Assembly (NCBI RefSeq): GCF_052114605.1
Contig: NZ_JBFRFB010000005.1
Location: forward strand, 62,001-126,000
Reading direction: 5' to 3'
Origin: Microvirga sp052114605
Lineage (GTDB): Bacteria > Pseudomonadota > Alphaproteobacteria > Rhizobiales > Beijerinckiaceae
DNA length: 64,000 bases
How positions within the stretch are numbered: position 1 is the stretch's first letter; every line of letters begins with the position of its first letter. The notes below the pieces were generated by a model, which saw only the letters and a program-made list of their open reading frames with translations, did no database searches and was not told the origin of the DNA. Shown here piece after piece: positions 1-9,279 of this stretch. Made by a program: the position numbers and the translations under genes.

Positions 1-1310
1 GCCCCTCGCCGCGCACCACTCATCGCCGCCTGAAGATCCTCGGCCTTCTGGAAGCGCGCCTTCTGTCGGTGGATCGCGTGGTGTTGGGCGGATTGGACGA
101 AGGCACTTGGCCGCCGCGCACGGTGACAGATGCATTCCTCAACCGGCCCATGCGCGCCCGCGTCGGCCTGATGCCGCCTGAGCGGCGCATCGGCCAGACC
201 GCGCACGATTTCGTGCAGGCGCTCGGCACGCACGATGTGGTGATCACCCGCGCGCACAAGCGCGACGGCTCGCCCATGGTGCCCTCGCGTTTCCTGCAGC
301 GCCTCAAGGCTTTTACGGGCAAGGAGGTGTGGGAGCGCATGACACGATCCGGCGAATATTACCGCCGCCTTGCGCGTACCTTGGATACACCGGAGCCCGC
401 GCCTGCTCTGCCGCGTCCGCGCCCAAAGCCCGATCCGGTCCTGTTCCCACGCTCGCTCAGCGTCACCGAAGTCGAGACGCTGGTGCGCGACCCTTATTCC
501 ATCTTCGCGCGCCATATTCTCAAGCTCGATGCGCTCGACGAGATCGCTGTCGCGCCCAGCGCGGCCGAGCGCGGCACGATCATCCACGACATCATCGGCA
601 CCTTCAGCGAGCGCTATCCGAAAGCGCTGCCGGATAACGCGCAGGAGATCCTGCTCGGCCTCGGCACCGAAGCCTTCTTCAAGATCGAGCAGGCTTACCC
701 TGAGCTTTATGCGGAATGGTGGCCGCGCTTCGAACGGCTCGCCGCGCAATTCGTGGTGTGGGAGCAGACGCGCCGCCCCGATCTCGTGGAGGTTCATGCC
801 GAGCGCTCGGGCCGCCTGGCGATCCCACTGCCCGACGGCTCAATCTTCAATCTTCGCGCCCGCGCCGACCGGATCGAGCAGCGTCGCGACGGCGGATTCA
901 CCATCGTCGATTTCAAGACCGGCCAGCCCCCGGGCGTGCGCGAGGTCTATGCCGGCTTCTCGCCGCAGCTGACGCTGGAAGCGGTGATGCTGATGAAGGG
1001 CGCGTTCAAGGGCCTGCCCATGGCGAAGGAGACGCCCGATCTCCTCTATGTCCACACCACCGGCGGACGCGAGCCGATCAAGCCACGCGATATCAAGCCG
1101 GGGCGCGACGAGGAACGCACGGTGCCTGAGATCGTGGAGGAGCATCGCCGCCGGTTCGAGGGCATGATCGCGCGGTTCGTGAAGGGCGAAGCAGCTTACG
1201 TCTCGCGCCCCTTCCCGAAATATGCGCGGCGCTTTTCCGAATACGATCATCTGGCGCGCGTGAAGGAATGGTCGCTGGCGAGCGCCGGCGGTGGTGAGGG
1301 CGGCGAATGA
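1..1310 (+). CDS. addB: AddB, helicase-nuclease subunit (5' end outside window)
   Basis: This is the C-terminal 435 residues of the AddB subunit of the AddAB double-strand-break resection complex, the RecBCD counterpart of alphaproteobacteria. The reading frame is open from base 3, so the gene starts before the window. A LGGLDEGTWPP block lies near the start. The C-terminal part is a RecB-type nuclease domain with IVDFKTGQ (about bases 900-930), whose Asp and Lys are catalytic-type residues, followed by a Q-x3-E helix. The visible part has no cysteine, so it cannot form the 4Fe-4S cluster of Firmicutes AddB. The stop overlaps the addA start by 4 bp, so the two subunits are probably translationally coupled. 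Identification is firm. Confidence 0.95.
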   Translation, partial: PSPRTTHRRLKILGLLEARLLSVDRVVLGGLDEGTWPPRTVTDAFLNRPMRARVGLMPPERRIGQTAHDFVQALGTHDVVITRAHKRDGSPMVPSRFLQRLKAFTGKEVWERMTRSGEYYRRLARTLDTPEPAPALPRPRPKPDPVLFPRSLSVTEVETLVRDPYSIFARHILKLDALDEIAVAPSAAERGTIIHDIIGTFSERYPKALPDNAQEILLGLGTEAFFKIEQAYPELYAEWWPRFERLAAQFVVWEQTRRPDLVEVHAERSGRLAIPLPDGSIFNLRARADRIEQRRDGGFTIVDFKTGQPPGVREVYAGFSPQLTLEAVMLMKGAFKGLPMAKETPDLLYVHTTGGREPIKPRDIKPGRDEERTVPEIVEEHRRRFEGMIARFVKGEAAYVSRPFPKYARRFSEYDHLARVKEWSLASAGGGEGGE

Positions 1311-4300
1311 GCAACGATCTCGTCATTCCCGATTACACCAAGCAGGCCCAGCGCCGCGCCGCGAACCCGCGCGCCTCCGCCTGGGTGTCCGCCAATGCGG
1401 GCGCGGGCAAGACCAAGGTGCTTACCGACCGCGTGGTGCGCCTGCTGCTGGCGGGCTCCCTGCCCGGACGCATTCTCTGCCTCACCTTCACCAAGGCCGC
1501 CGCCGCCAACATGGCGATCCGCGTGTTCGAGCGCTTGGGGAAATGGGTGACGATGGACGAGGACAGCCTCGTCACAGAACTCACGGAACTCGAAGGCGAG
1601 CGGCCCACACGTCAACAGATCAAGCTCGCCCGCACGCTCTTCGCCCGCGCGGTGGAAACGCCGGGCGGCTTGAAGATCGACACCATCCACGCCTTCTGCG
1701 AGCGCCTGCTGCATCTCGTGCCCTTCGAGGCCAACGTGCCCGCGCGCTTTGCGGTGCTGGACGAGAGCCAGACCGACGAGATGCTGGCGCAGGCGATCAA
1801 GAACGTGCTGGCCGATGCCTCGAACGGCGGTGCTTCGGAGTTGAAGGCCGCGCTCGACATCATCAGCATCGATGCGGTGGGCGACGCGCTGACCACTGCG
1901 CTCAATGCCGCGCTTCGCTGCAAGGATTTTTTGCACGACGCGAGCGGCCCCGCGCGCCTTCGCATGGAACTGGGGTTGAAGCCTGACGAGACACTTGCGG
2001 GCATCGAACGGGCGATGCTGGAAGACGGCCTGAAGCCGGAGAGCTGGCCTGCCATCGCGCAGGAACTTCTGACAGGCAAAGCGACCGACCAGAAGCGAGC
2101 CGCTTCTCTCATCGCCGCCGCTGAAGCGAGCGAGCCTTCCGCCAAGCTCGAACACTACCTTTCAGTATTCCTCACAGACACCGGAACACCTCGCAAGGGA
2201 TCTGCCTTCCTGACGAAGGACATCGACGAGGGCTTGAAGGATAAGATCCTCGATGAGCAGAGCAGAATCTGGAACCTCATAGACAAGCAGAAGGCAGCGC
2301 GTGCCGTGGAGCGCACGCAGGCGCTGTTTCTGCTCGCGGCGGAAATTCACACCCGAGTTGAAAAACGCAAGATGCAGCTCGGCGCGCTCGACTTCCAGGA
2401 TCTCATCGACAAGACCTTGGCGCTGCTCTCGCGCGGCGATACATCGTGGGTGCTCTACAAGCTCGACCGCGGCATCGACCATGTACTGATCGACGAGGCG
2501 CAGGATACGAACCCGCAGCAATGGGAGATCCTGCGCCGCATCACCGAGGATTTCACCGCCGGCGAAGGCGCGGGCGGAAAGCGCATCCGTACGCTGTTCG
2601 CGGTGGGCGATCCCAAGCAATCGATCTACGGCTTTCAGGGCGCAGCACCGCAGGAATTCGAGACTACCCGCCGCAGCTGGTCGCAGAAGGTTAGGGCGGC
2701 GGAACTGCATTTCGAGGATGTGTCGCTCACCATGTCCTTCCGCTCCGGCAAAGCCGTGCTCTCAGCGGTGGATGCTACGTTTGCGGTCGACCGAAACTTC
2801 AAGGGTCTCTCCTTCGAGGACAAGGCTGTCGGTACCGTGCATGAGAGCGCGCGTCCGCATGCGCCCGGCCTCGTGGAATTGTGGCCGACGGAAAAGCCCG
2901 CTGACGAGGAGGAACCCGAGGCCTGGGTTCTGCCCGTGGACGAGCCCGAACAGCAATCACCGCCCGTCGTCGTGGCACGCCGCATCGCGCAGGCCGTGAA
3001 ATGCTGGACCACCAAGGGCGACGACATGGGCCGCGTGTGGAGCGCGGGCGATGTACTCGTGCTTGTGCGCAAGCGTGGTGCTGCCTTCGAGGCGGTGATC
3101 CGCGCGCTCAAGGAGGCGGGCGTGCCGGTCGCGGGCGCGGACCGTCTCAATATCGGTGAGCATATCGCCGTGCTCGATCTCGTGGCTGCAGGCCGCGCGG
3201 CTTTGCTGCCGGATGACGACCTGATCCTTGCCACCGCGCTGAAATCGCCCCTCGTCGGTCTTAACGACGACGACCTGACCCGCATTGCATCAAGCCGCGC
3301 GGACGATGAATCGCTGCACGCGGCGCTCCAGCGTCATGCCGAAGATGGTGATGCGAAAGCGAAAGCCGGATGCGAAGCGCTGAACGCCTGGCGTGAACTC
3401 GCGGACCAGCACGGCCCCTTCGGCTTCTTCGCCACCCTGCTCGGCCCACGCGGCGGACGCTCGCAGCTTGTGGCGCGTCTCGGCAGCGAGGCGGGCGATG
3501 CCATCGATTCCTTCCTGTGCTTCGCGCATCAATCGGAAATGACGGAGACGCCGTCGCTCACCATCTTCCTCAACCGGTTCGAATCCGCATCCCATACCAT
3601 CAAGCGTGATCTCGACTCGGTGAACAATGAAGTGCGCGTGATGACCGTGCACGGCGCGAAGGGCCTCGAGGCGCCCATCGTCATTCTCATCGACGGCTGC
3701 GATGTGCTGGGCCGCGACCCCGCCATCCTGCAGCTGCGCACGAAGATGGGCGACACCGTTCCCGTGTGGTCACCCGGCAAGAATTCCGATTCCAGCGTGA
3801 TGGCGGAAGCCCGCGAGAACCTGCATGCGAAGGGCCATGAGGAGCATAACCGGCTGCTCTATGTCGCCATGACCCGTGCCAAGGACCGGCTGGTGATCGC
3901 GCCCTATCTCACAGGCAGCAAGGATTCACCGCAGGAAGCCTGGTGCGAGATGATCCGCCATGGCCTTGTCGCGAAGGCAGGCGGCCTCGAACTCGATGAG
4001 GCGCCCTACGGCCCCATCGAAATCTGGCGCGAGGGCTCGCCGCTCGCGCGCACTTTGGTCGCCGAATCGGATGTGGCGCCGCTGGAGCCGCTCGCGGTGC
4101 CCGACTGGCTGACTGCCCCCGCAGGTCCCGAACCCGAGCCCCTGCCCCCGATCCGCCCCTCCAGCGCCCTTGGCGCGGCGGAGCGCATGACGCGTCCGGG
4201 CGACGGCCCGTATGCGCCGGAAGCCCGCCTGCGCGGCACGCTGGTGCATGCCCTGCTGGAGCGTCTGCCCGCCTTAGGCGCGGAGCATCGGGAGAGCATG

Positions 4301-4741
4301 GCCCGCGCCTATGTTCGCGCCCGCGCCCCGCGCCTTCCATCCGAGCTTCGCGAATCGGTGATCGCCAATGCGGTCGGCGTTCTTGACCATAGCGATCTCA
4401 GAGCGCTGTTTGGGCCAGGTTCCCGCGCAGAGGCGCCCATTGCGGGCAAGGTTCTCACTTCCGGTGGAGACCTCATGGTCTCCGGCCAGATCGACCGCCT
4501 GGCTGTCTTGGAAGACGAAGTTCTGGTAGCCGATTTCAAGACGACGGCGCGTGCTCCTAAGGCAGGCCAGCCGCCGCCTCAATCTTATGTGGCGCAGCTT
4601 GCCCTCTACAGGATGCTGCTGTCCGAGATTTATCCCGACAAGCGCATCCGTACCTTCTTGGTCTGGACCTCGGGGCCGGTGATCCATGAGCTCATGGAAC
4701 CGGAGCTCGAATCGGCTCTTACCCTCATCAAAGCCGCGTGA
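1307..4741 (+). CDS. addA: AddA, UvrD-family helicase/nuclease
   Basis: This is the 1144-residue ATP-dependent helicase and exonuclease subunit of AddAB, acting on DNA ends in homologous repair. It has a Walker A motif ANAGAGKT (residues 29-36), a Walker B box DEAQD near residue 395, the superfamily 1 motif VMTVHGAKGLE, and a C-terminal nuclease core VADFKTT followed by YVAQLALYR. The length is normal for alphaproteobacterial AddA. It starts inside the addB stop codon (ATGA overlap). No terminator is obvious after it, and trxA follows about 100 bp later. Confidence 0.96.
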   Translation: MSNDLVIPDYTKQAQRRAANPRASAWVSANAGAGKTKVLTDRVVRLLLAGSLPGRILCLTFTKAAAANMAIRVFERLGKWVTMDEDSLVTELTELEGERPTRQQIKLARTLFARAVETPGGLKIDTIHAFCERLLHLVPFEANVPARFAVLDESQTDEMLAQAIKNVLADASNGGASELKAALDIISIDAVGDALTTALNAALRCKDFLHDASGPARLRMELGLKPDETLAGIERAMLEDGLKPESWPAIAQELLTGKATDQKRAASLIAAAEASEPSAKLEHYLSVFLTDTGTPRKGSAFLTKDIDEGLKDKILDEQSRIWNLIDKQKAARAVERTQALFLLAAEIHTRVEKRKMQLGALDFQDLIDKTLALLSRGDTSWVLYKLDRGIDHVLIDEAQDTNPQQWEILRRITEDFTAGEGAGGKRIRTLFAVGDPKQSIYGFQGAAPQEFETTRRSWSQKVRAAELHFEDVSLTMSFRSGKAVLSAVDATFAVDRNFKGLSFEDKAVGTVHESARPHAPGLVELWPTEKPADEEEPEAWVLPVDEPEQQSPPVVVARRIAQAVKCWTTKGDDMGRVWSAGDVLVLVRKRGAAFEAVIRALKEAGVPVAGADRLNIGEHIAVLDLVAAGRAALLPDDDLILATALKSPLVGLNDDDLTRIASSRADDESLHAALQRHAEDGDAKAKAGCEALNAWRELADQHGPFGFFATLLGPRGGRSQLVARLGSEAGDAIDSFLCFAHQSEMTETPSLTIFLNRFESASHTIKRDLDSVNNEVRVMTVHGAKGLEAPIVILIDGCDVLGRDPAILQLRTKMGDTVPVWSPGKNSDSSVMAEARENLHAKGHEEHNRLLYVAMTRAKDRLVIAPYLTGSKDSPQEAWCEMIRHGLVAKAGGLELDEAPYGPIEIWREGSPLARTLVAESDVAPLEPLAVPDWLTAPAGPEPEPLPPIRPSSALGAAERMTRPGDGPYAPEARLRGTLVHALLERLPALGAEHRESMARAYVRARAPRLPSELRESVIANAVGVLDHSDLRALFGPGSRAEAPIAGKVLTSGGDLMVSGQIDRLAVLEDEVLVADFKTTARAPKAGQPPPQSYVAQLALYRMLLSEIYPDKRIRTFLVWTSGPVIHELMEPELESALTLIKAA

Positions 4742-4845
4742 TGTAAAATTGCCCTTGCTTGATTCTCAGAATACCCGTTCTTACCTTGGCCCTATCGGCA
4801 GGCGGCTCAACTGAGTCGCTGTATCAAATATTCAAAGGTGATGTG

Positions 4846-5166
4846 ATGGCGACCGTAAAGGTGACCGACGCAAGCTTCGCGCAGGATGTCCTGCAATCCT
4901 CCGAGCCCGTCGTGGTCGATTTCTGGGCGGAATGGTGCGGTCCCTGCCGCATGATCGGCCCGGCCCTGGAAGAGATTTCCAATGAGATGGGTGGCACGGT
5001 GAAGATCGCGAAGGTCAATGTGGACGAGAACCCGCAGATCTCCTCCCAGTTTGGCATCCGCTCCATCCCGGCGCTCATGATGTTCAAGGACGGCAAGGTC
5101 GTGGCCCAGAAGGTCGGCGCCGCTCCCAAGGGCGAACTGTCCCGCTGGATCCAGGCTTCGGCCTAA
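4846..5166 (+). CDS. trxA: Thioredoxin 1
   Basis: This is a 106-residue cytoplasmic thioredoxin that reduces protein disulfides. The redox motif WCGPC spans residues 30-34, followed by the conserved IRSIPALMMFKDG block with its cis-proline. An upstream in-frame start would add 29 residues with no thioredoxin similarity. The start at 4846 matches the family length and has a GGTG element a few bases upstream. The gene sits behind addBA, a common alphaproteobacterial neighbourhood, and ends at a strong terminator. Confidence 0.96.
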   Translation: MATVKVTDASFAQDVLQSSEPVVVDFWAEWCGPCRMIGPALEEISNEMGGTVKIAKVNVDENPQISSQFGIRSIPALMMFKDGKVVAQKVGAAPKGELSRWIQASA

Positions 5167-5191
5167 AGGATTTCACGATCCGAAAATGATG

Positions 5192-5215
5192 AAGGGGCCG
5201 AAAGGCCCCTTTTCG
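5192..5215 (+). terminator. Rho-independent terminator of trxA
   Basis: A six-pair GC stem (GGGGCC and GGCCCC) closes a GAAA tetraloop and is followed directly by TTTT. It begins about 28 bases after the trxA stop. Confidence 0.9.
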
Positions 5216-5296
5216 TATCTGCCACGCTCTTGCCTGAATGAAATCTCATTACAACACGAGGCCTGTTAAGGGCTGTGTAATGAAAGCGAGAGCGGG

Positions 5297-5956
5297 GTGG
5301 GCTCCACGAAGACCACAGCGGGTTCGACCCTTTTGACGGGTAATCCGTGGAGCCTTTTGGCATCCCTGCTTCTGCATGCCCTGGTGCTACTTAGCTTGAG
5401 CAACCTGCTCGCTCCCAGAGTTCTTCCGCCGCTTGTTGAGAGCATGCCGGTCGAAATCTGGTCGCCTGAGGAATGGGCCATCGTCAGCAAGCCTTTACCT
5501 TCCAGAGCGGAGGAGCCTGCAACGACCCCGACTCAGTTAGCTGATATTGCACAGGCGAGCCCAATCCGCGCCACGACCATGCTGTCCGCAGCGACCCTGG
5601 AGCATCCGCAAAGCCGTGCCATGCGGACCGCTCTCGGACGGATGGAGAAAGAGACGCGTTTGGAGCAGCTCTGCGACATTGAGGCGATGGCACAGATCGC
5701 AGCTCATCTCCAAGCGTTCAAGCCGGATCGCATCGTTGCTTACGCGAAAGGGGATGTGACGTTCGCCAGCAACATTCTCATCGCCAACGGCGCTGCCTTC
5801 CGCAGCGGCCAGAAATGGCACGAGCTGGCATTCACGTGCGAACTCAGCAAAGACCAAGAGAGCGTACAGGCTTTCGAATTCACGGTGGGTCGGGCGATTC
5901 CGAAACGCGACTGGGAGAGATACAGCCTGCCCTCGCCAGCGCTCGATTCTGATTAG
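5297..5956 (+). CDS. DUF930 domain protein with N-terminal membrane anchor
   Basis: This 219-residue protein has one hydrophobic segment (about residues 18-40, LLASLLLHALVLL) after a short polar start, then a proline/threonine-rich linker and a C-terminal globular domain. The C-terminal part (LEQLCDIEAMAQI, then a NGAAFRS block and a final W-x2-Y) resembles DUF930 proteins of Hyphomicrobiales, probably periplasmic. The anchor-plus-linker layout recalls TonB-like proteins, but no TonB signature is visible. A GTG start at 5297 is used; no strong ribosome binding site was seen. Function is unknown. Confidence 0.75.
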   Translation: MGSTKTTAGSTLLTGNPWSLLASLLLHALVLLSLSNLLAPRVLPPLVESMPVEIWSPEEWAIVSKPLPSRAEEPATTPTQLADIAQASPIRATTMLSAATLEHPQSRAMRTALGRMEKETRLEQLCDIEAMAQIAAHLQAFKPDRIVAYAKGDVTFASNILIANGAAFRSGQKWHELAFTCELSKDQESVQAFEFTVGRAIPKRDWERYSLPSPALDSD

Positions 5957-5962
5957 GCAGAC

Positions 5963-7288
5963 TTACTCCGGCAACGTCCCATTCGCAGCTAGCACCTCAC
6001 CCGCAAGATACAGCGAGCCGCAAATGAGGATGCGGGGGGCCTTGTCCCACATGTAATTGTGCAGGGAGGCGAGCGCCGTTTCCACGCTCGGCGCGGTGGA
6101 CGTGGTGAGACCCACGCTTGCGGCAATGGCGGCGACTTCATCTGCAGGGCGGGCGGCGATCTGGCCCGCGATGGGCACGGCGATCACTTCCCGCGCGAGG
6201 CCGAAGAAATTCTTGAAGAAGGCCTGCGCGTCCTTGGTGCCGAGCATGCCCGCGATGATCACGAAGGGCGCATCGTTGCGCTCGCTCTGGTCCGCCATGG
6301 CGGCGGCGAGCACGCGGCCGCCATCGAGGTTGTGGCCGCCATCGAGCCACAGCTCGCAATCCTTCGGCGCGATCTCCGGCAGGCGGCCCCTGGAAAGGCG
6401 CTGCAAGCGGCCCGGCCATTCGGCGCGGGTGAGGCCCGCTTCGAAAGCCGAGGTCTCAAACTGCTCGAAGCCCGCGGCGCGCAAGGCCGCAATGGCCGTG
6501 CCCGCATTGATGAACTGATGACGTCCAATCAGTTTCGGGCGCGGCAGGTCGAGGAGGCCCCGCTCGTCCTGATAGACGAGACGTCCGCCCTCCTCGTGCA
6601 CGGAAAAATCCTGCTGGCCGATAAGAAGCGGCGAAGCGCCGATGCGCTCGGCTTCACTGACAAGCGTCTGATCCGCTTCCGCGTAATCCTGCGGCGCGAT
6701 GATAGCCGGGCAGCCACGCTTGAAGATGCCCGCCTTTTCCTTTGCAATCGCCTGCAAGGTCGTGCCGAGATATTCCGCATGGTCGTGGCCGATGGGCGTG
6801 ACCACGGCGGCAGCAGGCTTGTCGATGACGTTGGTGGCATCGAACCGTCCGCCGAGGCCGACTTCGAGCAGCAGCACGTCGGCGGGTTCCTCGGAGAAGA
6901 TGAGGATAGCAGCGGCGGTGGTGATCTCGAACACGGTGATCGGCTCGCCCGCATTTACCGCCTCGCAGCGCCGGAACGCCTCGACGAGCCTATCCTCGGT
7001 CACATAGCGCCCGCCACCGAAATGGCCGAGGCGAATGCGCTCATGGAAGCGCACCAGATGCGGCGAGGTATAGACGTGGACCGCAAGTCCCGCGCTTTCC
7101 AGGATCGCCCGCATGAAGGCGATGGTGGAGCCCTTGCCATTGGTGCCCGCCACATGGATCACGGGCGGCAGGCGGCGTTCGGGGTTGCCGAGCTGACCCA
7201 GCAGGCGCTGGATGCGCCCGAGCGACAGGTCGATGGTCTTCGGGTGCAGGGCGAGAAAGCGCGCGATCAGCGCATCTGAAGAATCCAT
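5963..7288 (-). CDS. folC: Folylpolyglutamate/dihydrofolate synthase FolC
   Basis: This 441-residue bifunctional enzyme joins glutamate to dihydropteroate and to tetrahydrofolates. The ATP-binding P-loop VAGTNGKGST lies near residue 45 and is followed by the SPHLVRFHERI motif. C-terminal Mur-ligase blocks include LWLDGGHN. It is the last gene of the minus-strand trp-accD-folC block, starting 12 bp after accD, an arrangement conserved in alphaproteobacteria. It ends 6 bp from the convergent DUF930 gene. Confidence 0.96.
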   Translation of the reverse strand: MDSSDALIARFLALHPKTIDLSLGRIQRLLGQLGNPERRLPPVIHVAGTNGKGSTIAFMRAILESAGLAVHVYTSPHLVRFHERIRLGHFGGGRYVTEDRLVEAFRRCEAVNAGEPITVFEITTAAAILIFSEEPADVLLLEVGLGGRFDATNVIDKPAAAVVTPIGHDHAEYLGTTLQAIAKEKAGIFKRGCPAIIAPQDYAEADQTLVSEAERIGASPLLIGQQDFSVHEEGGRLVYQDERGLLDLPRPKLIGRHQFINAGTAIAALRAAGFEQFETSAFEAGLTRAEWPGRLQRLSRGRLPEIAPKDCELWLDGGHNLDGGRVLAAAMADQSERNDAPFVIIAGMLGTKDAQAFFKNFFGLAREVIAVPIAGQIAARPADEVAAIAASVGLTTSTAPSVETALASLHNYMWDKAPRILICGSLYLAGEVLAANGTLPE

Positions 7289-7300
7289 CGCCCGTTTCCG

Positions 7301-8191
7301 TTACTCAGCCGCGACGGCGACTGCTTGCGACGCGGGCGCGGTCTCCGGCGCCTTCATGAACAGGCGCGACAGGCGGGCGACCGTGGATTTCACGTCATGG
7401 CGATGCACGACCATGTCCACCATGCCGTGATCCTTGAGGTATTCGGCGCGCTGGAATCCGTCAGGCAGCTTCTCGCGGATGGTCTGCTCGATCACGCGCG
7501 GGCCGGCAAAGCCGATGAGAGCGCCGGGCTCGGCGAGATGCACATCGCCCAGCATCGCATAAGACGCAGTGACGCCGCCGGTGGTGGGGTTGGTAAGCAC
7601 GACGATATAGGGCAGCTTCGCATCGCGCAGGCGGCGGATCGCCACCGTGGTGCGCGGCATCTGCATGAGCGAGAGAATGCCTTCCTGCATGCGCGCGCCG
7701 CCGGAGCCCGCGAAGAGCACGTAAGGCGTCTTCTTGTCGAGCGCGGTCTCCGCGCCCTTCACGAAAGCCTCGCCCGCCGCCATGCCGAGCGAACCGCCCA
7801 TGAAGCCGAAATCCTGCACGGCAATCGTCATCGGGAATTCTTCGACGCGGCCGTAGCCGACCTTGAAGGCATCCTGCTGGCCGGTCTTGGCGCGGGCGTC
7901 CTTCAGGCGATCGACATATTTCTTTTCGTCACGGAATTTGAGGGGATCGATGGCCACTTCCGGCAGCGCCACATCGAGCCAGGTGCCGCCATCGAACATG
8001 AGGCCCAGACGCTGCGAGGCCGAGATACGCATGTGGTGGTTCGAGCCGGGGATCACCCACTGGTTCGCCTCCACATCCTTGTGGAACACGACCTGTCCCG
8101 TATCCGGGCACTTGATCCAGAGATTGTCCGGCGTCTCGCGCTTGAAGAGCGTCTTGATCTTCGGACGGACGACTTCGGAAATCCAGTTCAT
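7301..8191 (-). CDS. accD: Acetyl-CoA carboxylase carboxyltransferase beta subunit
   Basis: This 296-residue protein is the beta subunit of the carboxyltransferase that makes malonyl-CoA for fatty acid synthesis. The crotonase-like core is intact (GGSLGMAAGEA, SGGARMQEG and NPTTGGVTASYA). The N-terminal zinc ribbon of the E. coli enzyme is degenerate. Cys28 remains, but the other three ligand positions are Thr31, Ile47 and Ser50, so it should not bind zinc in the usual way. Rhizobial AccD proteins share this loss. It sits between trpA and folC, separated from trpA by two palindromic repeats. Confidence 0.96.
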   Translation of the reverse strand: MNWISEVVRPKIKTLFKRETPDNLWIKCPDTGQVVFHKDVEANQWVIPGSNHHMRISASQRLGLMFDGGTWLDVALPEVAIDPLKFRDEKKYVDRLKDARAKTGQQDAFKVGYGRVEEFPMTIAVQDFGFMGGSLGMAAGEAFVKGAETALDKKTPYVLFAGSGGARMQEGILSLMQMPRTTVAIRRLRDAKLPYIVVLTNPTTGGVTASYAMLGDVHLAEPGALIGFAGPRVIEQTIREKLPDGFQRAEYLKDHGMVDMVVHRHDVKSTVARLSRLFMKAPETAPASQAVAVAAE

Positions 8192-8225
8192 CGCTTTTAC
8201 CTTCTCTGTCAGAAGCGCCTCAAAG

Positions 8226-8340
8226 CCCTCATCCTAAGGAGACCGTCTGGCCGTCTCGAAGGACGAGGGCGTTTCCAGCGCCCTCTGGAACCGCACCCTG
8301 ATCCTTCGAGACGCTGCTGTCGCAGCTCCTCAGGATGAGG
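8226..8340. repeat. Two inverted copies of a dispersed palindromic element
   Basis: The accD-trpA spacer holds two related copies facing each other, at 8226-8270 and 8296-8340. Each carries a CTCATCCT...AGGA arm and a GTCTCGAAGGA arm. They resemble the short REP-like repeats scattered through Methylobacteriaceae and Bradyrhizobium genomes. In the transcript the pair could fold into a long hairpin between trpA and accD. Confidence 0.7.
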
Positions 8341-8354
8341 ATGCTTTTGTTGTC

Positions 8355-9194
8355 TTACGCAGCTGCGCGCTTCGATACCGAGCGCACGCCTTCGCTCAAT
8401 TCCTTCACCAATGTGGTGACGGCATCGACCGAGCGCGAGGTCGCGCGGTCCTGATCGTCGAGCGTGCCTTTCAGCGCGTCGATCAGGGCCGAGCCCACCA
8501 CCACGCCGTCGGCGCCCTTCGCCACGGCTGCCGCATGGGCGCCGCTCTTTACGCCGAAGCCCACTACGACCGGCAGTGGGGTGTGATGCTTGATGCGCTC
8601 CACCGCCGAGGCGACCTTACCGAAATCTGGGGACGCAGCACCCGTGATACCGGTGATCGAAACGTAATAAACGAACCCGGCCGTATTGGCGAGCACCGTC
8701 GGGAGACGATGATCGTCCGTGGTCGGGGTGGCGAGCCGGATGAAAGCGAGGCCGGCCTTGAGCGCCGGCAGGCATAATTCATCGTCCTCTTCCGGCGGCA
8801 GGTCCACCACGATGAGGCCGTCGACGCCGGCTTCCTTAGCGTCAACGAGGAAGCGGTCCACGCCGTAGACATAGATCGGGTTGAAATAGCCCATCAGGAT
8901 CACGGGTGTGTCCTGATCCTCCGCGCGGAAGCGGCGGATGAGGTCGAGCGTCTTGACCGTATTCTGCCCCACCTTCAGCGCCCGCAGGCCTGCCGCCTGG
9001 ATCGCCGGGCCATCGGCCATGGGATCGGTGAAAGGCAGGCCGAACTCGACGATATCCGCGCCCGCCTTCGGCAGGCTCTTGAGGATGGCGAGCGAGGTTT
9101 CCGGGTCCGGATCGCCCGCCATCACATAGGTGACGAGAGCGGCGCGGCCTTCCGCACGGCATTGTTCAAAACGGGCTTCGATGCGCTTGGTCAT
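8355..9194 (-). CDS. trpA: Tryptophan synthase alpha subunit
   Basis: This 279-residue TIM-barrel subunit cleaves indole-3-glycerol phosphate to indole. The catalytic acids match the family: Glu50 in DIVEFGLPFTDP and Asp61 in MADGP. The phosphate-binding VGFGVKSG block is present. It normally follows trpB directly, but here about 500 AT-rich bases with an orphan gene lie between them. Confidence 0.97.
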   Translation of the reverse strand: MTKRIEARFEQCRAEGRAALVTYVMAGDPDPETSLAILKSLPKAGADIVEFGLPFTDPMADGPAIQAAGLRALKVGQNTVKTLDLIRRFRAEDQDTPVILMGYFNPIYVYGVDRFLVDAKEAGVDGLIVVDLPPEEDDELCLPALKAGLAFIRLATPTTDDHRLPTVLANTAGFVYYVSITGITGAASPDFGKVASAVERIKHHTPLPVVVGFGVKSGAHAAAVAKGADGVVVGSALIDALKGTLDDQDRATSRSVDAVTTLVKELSEGVRSVSKRAAA

Positions 9195-9279
9195 GGCGGG
9201 TCTTTAGCATGGGAGAGGAAGGATGTGAAAATCCACTTTCCCAACCTTCTAATGGCTATTCAAACGAGAACGCAGGTTT

